Below, in pieces: positions 7,296 to 13,942 of a stretch of DNA of 64,000 nt. The stretch is from Myxococcales bacterium (GTDB taxonomy: Bacteria > Myxococcota_A > Polyangia > Polyangiales > Polyangiaceae). The notes beneath the pieces were generated by a model. The model searched no databases. It was not told the origin of the DNA and saw only the letters and a list, made by a program, of their open reading frames with translations. The stretch spans positions 124,001 to 188,000 of the forward strand of contig JADJQX010000001.1 in NCBI GenBank assembly GCA_016712525.1. Direction: 5' to 3'. Both the position numbers and the translations under genes were made by a program. How positions within the stretch are numbered: position 1 is the stretch's first letter; each line of letters begins with the position of its first letter.

Positions 7296-8998
7296 TCTCC
7301 GTCGTCTCCGCGGTCCGCGATCTCGCGAGACTCCGTGAAATTTCCACGGTACTCGTCCGACACGGATTCGGAGAAATCGTCGCTCGCGCCGGGTTCGGCC
7401 GGGCACGAAAGCCAAAGGCCGAGGGTGAGTCGGTCGAGCCCCCCAGCGAGCTCGATATCGCCGACGACGCCCTCGCCCAAGGCGAAGCAGAGAAGAAGCG
7501 CGCAGCCACGGCCGAGCGCCTGCGACTCGTGTTGCAGGATCTCGGCCCTTGTTTCATCAAGCTCGGGCAGATCGCGTCGACGCGCACCGACGTCCTCCCG
7601 CCCGACATCATCCTTGAGCTGAAGAAGCTCCAAGACGACGTCCCCCCGGTCCCGTTCGACGAGATCAAGAAAGTCGTCGAGACGTCGTTCGGCAAGCCCC
7701 TCGACAAGATCTACAAGCGGTTCGACGAGAAGCCGCTCGCCACGGCCTCCATCGGCCAGGTGCATAGGGCCTGCCTCGCCACGGCCGACGGCGACGTCGA
7801 GGTCGTGGTGAAGGTGCAGCGGCCGAACGTGGGCAACCTCGTCCTCCGTGACGTCGAGTTGCTCCACATCATGGCGGCCACCGTCGAGGCGACGATCCCC
7901 GAGTCGAAGCTCTACTCGCCCGTGGGCCTCGTGCAGCAGTTCGACCGGTCGATCACGGCCGAGCTCAACTACCTCATCGAGGCCGAGAACTGCGACCGGT
8001 TCGCCCAGAACTTCGCCGGCGACCCGAACATCCGCTTCCCCAAGGCCTACCGCGAGGCCACGTCGAAGCAGGTGCTCACCCTCGAGTTCTTCGACGGCAA
8101 GAAGCTGAACCAAGCCATCAAAGAGGGGTACGACGGCAAGCTCATCGCCAAGAAGTCCGTCGGCATCATTATCCGGCAGGCGTTCGATCACGGCTTTTTC
8201 CACGCCGATCCGCACCCTGGCAACATCATCATCCTCGGCACCAAAGAGGACCCGGTCGTCGGCCTGATCGACGTGGGCATGGTGGGCAGGCTCTCGCCCG
8301 AGCTCCGCGACCGCACGGTCGATCTCCTCATGGCGGCCGTCCGGAACGACGCCTACGGCGTGGCCGACGCGCTCTACGCCATCGGCAGGCCTACCCGCAA
8401 AGTCGACATGCGCGAGTACCGCGCCGAGGTGGCCATCCTCGCCGAGAAGTACCTCGGAAAGCCCCTCAAAGAGATCGACCTCGGCGCCATGCTGCGCGAC
8501 CTCGTGCAGGGCGCCATGAAGTACGGCATCGAGATCCCGCCCGATTTCATGATGATCGGGAAGACGCTGATGACCCTCGACGGCATCGGCAAAGAGCTCG
8601 ACCCGGACCTCGACATCTTCGGCGAGGCCACGCCCTTCTTCACCGAGCTCTTGATGAAGCGCTACTCGCCCCAGCGCATCGGCAACGACCTCATGCGGGG
8701 CGTCGAGCAGCTCTCGCGCGCGGGCTACGACATGCCCCTGCAGCTCCGCGAGGTGCTCGACGACCTCCGCCTGGGTCGCCTCGCCGTCCGCGCGCCCGAC
8801 CCGCCCCTCGCCCTCGCCACCGAGCGCCTCGGACGCCGCGTGTTCTCGGGGCTCTACGTGGCCGCGCTCACGTTCGGCGGGGCCTACCTCCTGCGCGGCG
8901 AAGAGAAGCTCCTCGGCGCGCTCTTCCTCGTCGTGGGCGTCCTCGTCTGGGGGGGCCACGCCTTCCTCGACTGGCGCCGCGGCGCGACGCGCCTCTAA
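7292..8998 (+). CDS. ABC1/AarF/UbiB-family atypical kinase
   Basis: A 568-residue UbiB-type protein kinase-like protein. In order: the KxGQ motif in CFIKLGQIASTRTDVLP, the Ala-rich nucleotide loop ATASIGQVHRA in place of a Gly-rich loop, the lysine of VVVKVQRP, FHADPHPGNII (catalytic loop) and LIDVGMVGRL (DFG equivalent). Two hydrophobic helices close the C-terminus (FSGLYVAALTFGGAYLL and LLGALFLVVGVLVWGG). Family members work in isoprenoid-quinone synthesis or lipid handling as ATPases; the exact role here is not visible. The start is a TTG within the stop of the preceding lipoprotein gene, a weak but plausible coupled start; a later GTG could be used instead. Confidence 0.9.
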   Translation: MISVVSAVRDLARLREISTVLVRHGFGEIVARAGFGRARKPKAEGESVEPPSELDIADDALAQGEAEKKRAATAERLRLVLQDLGPCFIKLGQIASTRTDVLPPDIILELKKLQDDVPPVPFDEIKKVVETSFGKPLDKIYKRFDEKPLATASIGQVHRACLATADGDVEVVVKVQRPNVGNLVLRDVELLHIMAATVEATIPESKLYSPVGLVQQFDRSITAELNYLIEAENCDRFAQNFAGDPNIRFPKAYREATSKQVLTLEFFDGKKLNQAIKEGYDGKLIAKKSVGIIIRQAFDHGFFHADPHPGNIIILGTKEDPVVGLIDVGMVGRLSPELRDRTVDLLMAAVRNDAYGVADALYAIGRPTRKVDMREYRAEVAILAEKYLGKPLKEIDLGAMLRDLVQGAMKYGIEIPPDFMMIGKTLMTLDGIGKELDPDLDIFGEATPFFTELLMKRYSPQRIGNDLMRGVEQLSRAGYDMPLQLREVLDDLRLGRLAVRAPDPPLALATERLGRRVFSGLYVAALTFGGAYLLRGEEKLLGALFLVVGVLVWGGHAFLDWRRGATRL

Positions 8999-9035
8999 CC
9001 TTCGCGGGTCGGAAGAGGTCCCACGGGCCGGGCCC

Positions 9036-9057
9036 GAAGCACCACCGGAGGTGCTTC
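9036..9057. terminator. Bidirectional hairpin terminator
   Basis: GAAGCACC (9036-9043) and GGTGCTTC (9050-9057) form a perfect 8-bp stem with a six-base loop, followed by a related, imperfect inverted copy to about 9082. It lies between the convergent ABC1-family gene and lipoprotein cassette. Confidence 0.55.
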
Positions 9058-9093
9058 GAGGCACCGCCGGCAGTGCTTCCGAAAAGCGCTCCC

Positions 9094-9516
9094 CTACGGC
9101 TTCCGCAGCGGAACCAAGATGCGGTTCGCTTCCCGTGGCTTGAGGCTCACCGCGATCTCCCCTTGAGGGTCTGTCGGCCGAGGCACACACGCCTCCGTCG
9201 ACGACTCCGGCCCGAAGCACTTCGGAGAGTACTCCGTCTCCCCGACGGCGATCCACGCCCGCACACGCGTCACCTCCCAGAAGGGGAAGTCGAAGCAGGC
9301 ATCCACGTGGTACGGCGCCCCGTCGTCGAGCACGGCCCGATCTCCGATCGCGCGGTACACGTTGCGACCGTCGCGGGCGTAAAAGAGCACGTACACGAGC
9401 CCCCGCTCTTCTCCCGCGTACGAGATTCCGGGCACGTAACATGTCCGACCGATCGGCGAGTCGTCCCCTCCGCAGGCCCCGAGCACGGCGCCCAAAAAGA
9501 CCACGAGCGCCCACAC
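9094..9516 (-). CDS. Lipoprotein, cassette copy 1, second gene
   Basis: A 140-residue lipoprotein (lipobox VLGACGGDD) with four further Cys in the mature part (RTCYVPG, DACFDFP, PKCFGPE, EACVPRP). It is a close paralog of the protein at 10036-10470; the last 60 residues, ending REANRILVPLRKP, are nearly identical, whereas the N-terminal halves differ. In the paralog the start GTG overlaps the upstream TGA stop. Here the same site reads GTAA, so the upstream stop is TAA, the GTG start is gone, and the first usable start is GTG at 9516, five codons further in. The hydrophobic signal is still long enough. No family was recognised. Confidence 0.8.
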   Translation of the reverse strand: MWALVVFLGAVLGACGGDDSPIGRTCYVPGISYAGEERGLVYVLFYARDGRNVYRAIGDRAVLDDGAPYHVDACFDFPFWEVTRVRAWIAVGETEYSPKCFGPESSTEACVPRPTDPQGEIAVSLKPREANRILVPLRKP

Positions 9517-9524
9517 CCCGCGCC

Positions 9525-10034
9525 TTACTCCGACTCTCCCATCTTCATGGTCACCACGAGGTCACTTCCCTCCTCGATATCCACGTACGTCTCCGCCACG
9601 ATGTCCCCAGGTGCGGGCATGCACCGGTTCGACGACACGTTGGCGCTGCCCGAGCACTCCGGCCAAGGCTCCGTCACCCCAGGCCGATAGAATGCGATGA
9701 GCTTCTTCGTCCCGGTCGAAGACACCGAGAAGCACTCGCGGGTAAGAAAAACCAACCCACGAGACGGGTTCTTGTTGAACGTAGCGGCCGACCCCAACCC
9801 TCCCGAGATCACCACGCCGGTCGGCGGGTCAATCAACTTCGCCACAGTGATTTCGTCAAAAACGTCCGCTCCGGCATAGTCGATACGAATGGTGAGGCAG
9901 ACATGCTCCGCCGGCCCACCCGAGCGGTAGCTCGAGCAGGCCGTGAGAACGAGCGAGAGGGCCGCGAGCGAGAAGGTGCGCGCTCGAAACCACCTCTTGG
10001 CCCATATGCGCCCTCCGGGACAGGTCTCCACCAC
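9525..10034 (-). CDS. Lipoprotein, cassette copy 1, first gene
   Basis: A 169-residue lipoprotein with signal ending LVLTACSSYRSGGPA. It is paralogous to 10467-10952; both share CLTIRIDY, GADVFD, STGKKLIAFYRPG-like and CMPxPGDIVAETxVDIE segments and the identical C-terminus VTMKMGESE. The start is a GTG at 10034, one base downstream of the preceding cassette's stop, and the N-terminus before the signal core is rather long (MVETCPGGRIW...), so the true start may lie inside. The beta-strand-rich pattern has no recognised family. It is the first gene of the second half of a tandem duplication spanning 9094-10952. Confidence 0.8.
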   Translation of the reverse strand: MVETCPGGRIWAKRWFRARTFSLAALSLVLTACSSYRSGGPAEHVCLTIRIDYAGADVFDEITVAKLIDPPTGVVISGGLGSAATFNKNPSRGLVFLTRECFSVSSTGTKKLIAFYRPGVTEPWPECSGSANVSSNRCMPAPGDIVAETYVDIEEGSDLVVTMKMGESE

Positions 10035-10035
10035 C

Positions 10036-10470
10036 TTAGGGCTTTCGCAGCGGAACCAAGATGCGGTTCGCTTCCCGTGGTTTGAGGCTCACGGAGATCT
10101 CCCCTTGGGGGTCCGTCGGCCGAGGCACACACGCCTCCGCCGACGACTCCGGCCCGAAGCACTTCGGCGAGTACTCCGTCTCTCCCACCGTGATCCACGC
10201 CCGCACGCGCGTGACCTCCCAGAACGGGAAATCGAAACACGCGTCGATCGTCGCCGTGGAGCGCGCGTCGACCAGGTACCGCTCGGCATAAAGCCGATAC
10301 ACCATACGACCTCCTCGGTTGTAGAAGGTCATCATCACGAGCCCAGGCTCCGACCCCGGATACGCTATGCCAGGCACGAAGCACGTGCGATCGATGGGGG
10401 CATCGTCCCCCCCGCACGCTCCGACCACTACGGCCAAAGAGAGCACCAGCCCCAGCAACCCGCGCTTCAC
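10036..10470 (-). CDS. Lipoprotein, cassette copy 2, second gene
   Basis: A 144-residue lipoprotein (MKRGLLGLVLSL signal, lipobox VVGACGGDD). It has the same four mature Cys and the C-terminal block FWEVTRVRAWIxVGETEYSPKCFGPES seen in its paralog at 9094-9516. Its GTG start sits inside the TGA stop of the upstream gene (GTGA at 10467-10470), so the pair is translationally coupled. Function unknown; probably acts at the outer membrane together with its upstream partner. Confidence 0.82.
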   Translation of the reverse strand: MKRGLLGLVLSLAVVVGACGGDDAPIDRTCFVPGIAYPGSEPGLVMMTFYNRGGRMVYRLYAERYLVDARSTATIDACFDFPFWEVTRVRAWITVGETEYSPKCFGPESSAEACVPRPTDPQGEISVSLKPREANRILVPLRKP

Positions 10471-10952
10471 TCCGACTCTCCCATCTTCATGGTCACGAAC
10501 AGGTCGGCCCCGTCTTCGATGTCGACCAAGGTCTCGGCGACGATGTCCCCCGGACCCGGCATGCAGCGGTTCGAGTACAGATCACCGACGCCTTCGCACT
10601 CGGGCCGAACCTCCGTCATGCCCGGCCGGTAAAACGCGATGAGCTTCTTCGTCCCGGTCGAGGCCATCGGGAGGCAGGCGCGAAAATCCTGGTAGATCCC
10701 GCGCGCGCCATCGTGGTCGTAGGAGAGCGCCACGGCTTGGCTCGCGTAGAGCACCTGCCCGGTCGCAAGGTCGATCATCTTCGCCACAGTCATGTCGTCG
10801 AACACGTCCGCGCCGCCATAGTCGATCCGAATCGTGAGGCACACCCACGCCGCCGGCCCACCCGAGCGGTAGCTCGAGCAGGCCGTGAGCACGAAGGTGA
10901 GGAGCCCGCCAAAAACGAGCAGCCCCACCGCTTTTGGACGAGACTTTACCAT
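10467..10952 (-). CDS. Lipoprotein, cassette copy 2, first gene
   Basis: A 161-residue lipoprotein; signal MVKSRPKAVGLLVFGGLLTF and lipobox VLTACSSYRSGGPA. It is paralogous to 9525-10034 with an identical VTMKMGESE C-terminus. ATG at 10952 is preferred over an in-frame GTG at 10967 because it gives a standard signal peptide. The stop overlaps the start of the partner gene by four bases. This appears to be the leading gene of a four-gene minus-strand operon made by duplication. No family was recognised. Confidence 0.82.
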   Translation of the reverse strand: MVKSRPKAVGLLVFGGLLTFVLTACSSYRSGGPAAWVCLTIRIDYGGADVFDDMTVAKMIDLATGQVLYASQAVALSYDHDGARGIYQDFRACLPMASTGTKKLIAFYRPGMTEVRPECEGVGDLYSNRCMPGPGDIVAETLVDIEDGADLFVTMKMGESE

Positions 10953-12028
10953 TCTGGATGCAAACACAGCTTAGCTGCCGAACGCCCAAAAACCGCTGGG
11001 AACGAAATCGTATCGAACTTCTCGCGCATACCTTCGATCCCATGACGCCCGCAAGAACCAACGACCTGACCAAAGTGCTCGTAGGTCCCCACGAGGGTGT
11101 TCAGCCGGGTTTCATATGCAGGCCAGGCCGGTGAAGAGCCTTCGATGGCAGATCTTTCGCCCTTTGCGCGAGCCATGAGGGAAAGGCGCGGCGCCGTCAC
11201 GACCGAAGAAGATACCGCTGGCACCTCCACGACGGTTGGCATGCACACACCTCCCCCTGGCGCCCCAGCGCAACCTGCAACGACTCGCGTATTGGGAGGC
11301 GCTGGCGGAGGGGTCACCGACGTAACCGATTGTGCGCCGAAGATCATCGAGAACCCCGGAACGGGGAGCACCTGCGGCATGAACCCGCTGCACTGCCGGA
11401 ACGGAAGTGTCATCTCCTGGTGAAGCTCTCCGAGCACGCAATTCGCGCCGTAGCTGAACTGCACCGGGATGGGCGGCCGATCTTGGAGGTGAATGACCCC
11501 CTCTTTGCCCCCGAGCAAGGCAAGGACGGGATTCGATACCTTCACGAAGTCCATCGATTCGAGCGTCACGTTCTTGGCGTAGCCCACCTCGCCCACCGTG
11601 ACGATCGTGAGCGCGAAGCCCACTCGCCCGTCGGCCTCTTCCACCTTGCGGGCGTTGAAGTGCTCCACCAGATAGGCCACGATATCGTCGGAATTTCCGA
11701 AGCTCGCGCCCGTGTCGGCGACGTCGAGCAAGGGGTGGCCTTCGGTCCCGTCGAACACGATGACACCGGGCTCGGGCCTCTCGACCTTCGCTCAGGGAGA
11801 GCCCGACGAATCGCCCTCCTTGCGCAAGAGATGAACCTGCTCGGAGAAGGGAATCTCCACGCTGATCCCGGGATCGATCGTCGGTTCCGACGATTCGAGC
11901 CCCTGCTCCGAGAGCCCAGAGCGCTCGGGCTCCGAGAAACTGGAGCACGCAGACGAAGAAAAAACCACGAACATGAGCCCCGTCAGGGCCACGAGAGAAC
12001 CACGCATCGAGGGTGTATGCTTTCCCAC
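10946..12028 (-). pseudogene. Lipoprotein gene interrupted by an in-frame TGA
   Basis: Two reading frames in the same phase are separated by a single TGA at 11792-11794. The first part (78 codons from GTG 12028; ATG 12007 also possible) has a lipoprotein signal with lipobox SSSACSS and an acidic linker. The second part runs on through AKVERPEPGVIVFDGTEGHP and is about 280 codons, containing FNARKVEEADGRVGFALTIV and Cys-pair VVAGCAGAPGGGVC. Read through, the product would be 360 residues. The simplest view is a nonsense mutation in one lipoprotein gene. The alternative is two genes, with the second starting at GTG 11758, but that product would lack any signal. The 3' end slightly overlaps the start of the downstream lipoprotein cassette. 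Confidence 0.6.
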
Positions 12029-12514
12029 CTCACGCGAGAGACCGTGTTTGCCGCACGGCGACCCCTCACGCGACTCTTTCTGCCACGACGAACCCGTTCA
12101 AGCAAGAAGAATGTACGACAGTCGCTCATTGGGGCCGCCATGGCAAACCCGACCAGGCCGAGGTGAAGAGCCGATAGGGCTGGGGCCCGAACGGCGCCTG
12201 TCGCACGGGAGATGGGTCGGCGGGCTCTTGGCGTTCGTTGCGCGATTTCTTCACGGCGTGTCGATTTCTCGCGGCCCTCGAGGAGTGGCCCGTGGGCACT
12301 GGCCCCGCGGGCGGGCTCGAGCGACGGGCGTGCTCGGAGGGGCGCGCTTCTGGCGGCGACGAGCCTCTGCGCCCATGCTCGCGTCTCTCGCTCGCGCCGC
12401 CTTTCGCCCCGTCCGACACGTCCTTCCAGGCATCGCAAGGGATGCTTTTCTAGACCCTCGGAAGAAAGCTCACGGGCCCCTGTAAGGCCCGGGTGGCCGG
12501 CGCGTTCTTCGGGC
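12029..12514. other. 486-bp intergenic region without a supported gene
   Basis: This lies between divergent genes: the interrupted lipoprotein gene on the minus strand and the DUF4349 gene on the plus strand. Reading frames here are short, lack domains and have shadow-like composition. Both promoters should be here, but I see no clear -35/-10 pair, hairpin or operator. Confidence 0.5.
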
Positions 12515-13450
12515 ATGACACGCCGACGAACCTACGGTCGCTCTTCTCCGCTCCTCTCGGCGCTCCTCGTCGCCCTCGCCGCGAGCTCGGTCGCGTGTGG
12601 CGCGTCGGCGCGAGAGCCCATGATGCCGTCCGCCGCGATGGCCTCCCCGGCCTCCCCGCCCGCCCCTGCCTCTCCCTCGGTCGAGGCTGCTCCGGGAGGC
12701 GCTATGGCTCCCTCCGCCCCGATGGCGGGCCAGCCCGCTCCCGCCCAGGCCCCTTCGCCCCACGCGCCAGGCGCCACCAAGGCGAACGCCGCCGCCCCCG
12801 CGCCCGATGCGTCTTCCAAGAAGGGCAAAGAGGCTCCCCAGGCAGACGGTCGCGCGGCCTCCCTCGTCGTCTACACCGGCCAGCTCGCGATGCTCACCGA
12901 GAACGGCAAAATGCCCGAGAGCATCGACGCCATCATCGACGTCGCCGAGTCGCTCGGCGGTGGGCTCATGGGGCGCCGCGACGACGGCGTCGACATCCGT
13001 GTACCTTCTGCCCAATTCCGCGCGGCGCTCAAGGGCATCGAGAAGGTCGCCCCCGTGACCGCGCGCTCCGTGAAGGCCGACGACGTCACCGAGCAGGTGC
13101 ACGATCTCGAGGTGCGCCTCTCGAACCTGAAAGCGACGCAGAAGCGCCTCCAAGACTTCCTCTCCCGCGCGCAGAACGTCAACGAGGCCCTCACCGTGGG
13201 CCGTGAGCTCGAGCGCGTCGCCCAAGAGATCGACGTCATCGAGGGGCGCGTAGGCTTCCTCCGAAACCGCGCGAGTTTTTCCCAAATCTCGGTCGCCCTC
13301 CGCGAAAAGCCAAAAGAGCAGCCGCTCGTCGTGGTCACTCCGCCTCCTCCGCCACCCAAGGTCATCCCCCCGTCCGAGGTGCCGAACCTGCCCGTCCCGT
13401 GGCTCGAGCGCCTCGGCGTCGACCCCGTGCTCTCGATCCCCAAGCCCTGA
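12515..13450 (+). CDS. DUF4349-like lipoprotein
   Basis: A 311-residue lipoprotein: MTRRRTYGR start, lipobox AASSVACGAS, then an Ala/Pro-rich linker to about residue 105. The folded part (about 112-270) matches the DUF4349 pattern: SLVVYTGQLAMLTENG, a GGGLMGRRDDGVDIRVPSAQF strand pair, then a coiled coil (VHDLEVRLSNLKATQKRLQDFLSRA) and IDVIEGRVGFLRNRASFSQI. Family members are envelope proteins of unknown role; many have a C-terminal membrane helix, replaced here by a Pro-rich tail. It is followed 17 bases later by another lipoprotein gene. Confidence 0.8.
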   Translation: MTRRRTYGRSSPLLSALLVALAASSVACGASAREPMMPSAAMASPASPPAPASPSVEAAPGGAMAPSAPMAGQPAPAQAPSPHAPGATKANAAAPAPDASSKKGKEAPQADGRAASLVVYTGQLAMLTENGKMPESIDAIIDVAESLGGGLMGRRDDGVDIRVPSAQFRAALKGIEKVAPVTARSVKADDVTEQVHDLEVRLSNLKATQKRLQDFLSRAQNVNEALTVGRELERVAQEIDVIEGRVGFLRNRASFSQISVALREKPKEQPLVVVTPPPPPPKVIPPSEVPNLPVPWLERLGVDPVLSIPKP

Positions 13451-13467
13451 ACGCCTCGGAGCTCGCC

Positions 13468-13938
13468 ATGAAAAACTCCCTCTTTGCCCTCGCCGTCACC
13501 GTCACCGCCGCGCTCTCGGCCCTCCAAGGCTGCGCGAGCGTCGCCAAGCTCGACACCCCGTCGGGCTTCGCCACCGTCCCCCACGATGACACGTTCGCCT
13601 ACCGCTCCCTCTCCGCCAAAGGCGTCGTGCTCGCCACCCGCACCGAGAAGAACGACCTCCGCGGGAACACCGACTTCTGGAGCGAGAGCATCGACCTCAA
13701 GCTGACGCGTGCAGGATACACCAAACAGGCCGACAAAGAGGTGACGACCGCCCGCGGCCTCAAGGGGCGCCAGCTCCGCTACGCGGTCGAGCGGCGTGGG
13801 CGCGAGCACCGCTACTGGGTCACGGTGTTCCTCAAGGACGACCGCGTGGTGCTCGTCGAGGCCGCGGGCGACAGTGAGCACTTCGGCGCTGCCGAGGCTA
13901 CCGTCGAGCGCTCGATCGCCACGCTCCGCGTCGACTGA
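13468..13938 (+). CDS. Small lipoprotein, unknown function
   Basis: A 156-residue lipoprotein with MKNSLFALAVTVTAALSALQGCAS (lipobox LQGC). The mature part is a compact alpha/beta domain (FAYRSLSAKGVVLATRTEKND, LRYAVERRGREHRYWVTVFLKDDRVVLVEAAGD) resembling small envelope proteins that lack an assigned role. ATG at 13468 is chosen for its signal peptide and nearby GGAG. It probably forms a two-gene operon with the DUF4349-like lipoprotein. Confidence 0.75.
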   Translation: MKNSLFALAVTVTAALSALQGCASVAKLDTPSGFATVPHDDTFAYRSLSAKGVVLATRTEKNDLRGNTDFWSESIDLKLTRAGYTKQADKEVTTARGLKGRQLRYAVERRGREHRYWVTVFLKDDRVVLVEAAGDSEHFGAAEATVERSIATLRVD

Positions 13939-13942
13939 GCGC

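Noticed and set aside
11792..11794. TGA read as selenocysteine
   Set aside because: No selenoprotein family, hairpin-like SECIS element or Cys-containing relative supports this; a nonsense mutation is simpler.
12029..12514. A small gene in the gap before the DUF4349 gene
   Set aside because: Available frames are short, without ribosome sites or signal-like N-termini, and conflict in composition with neighbouring genes.
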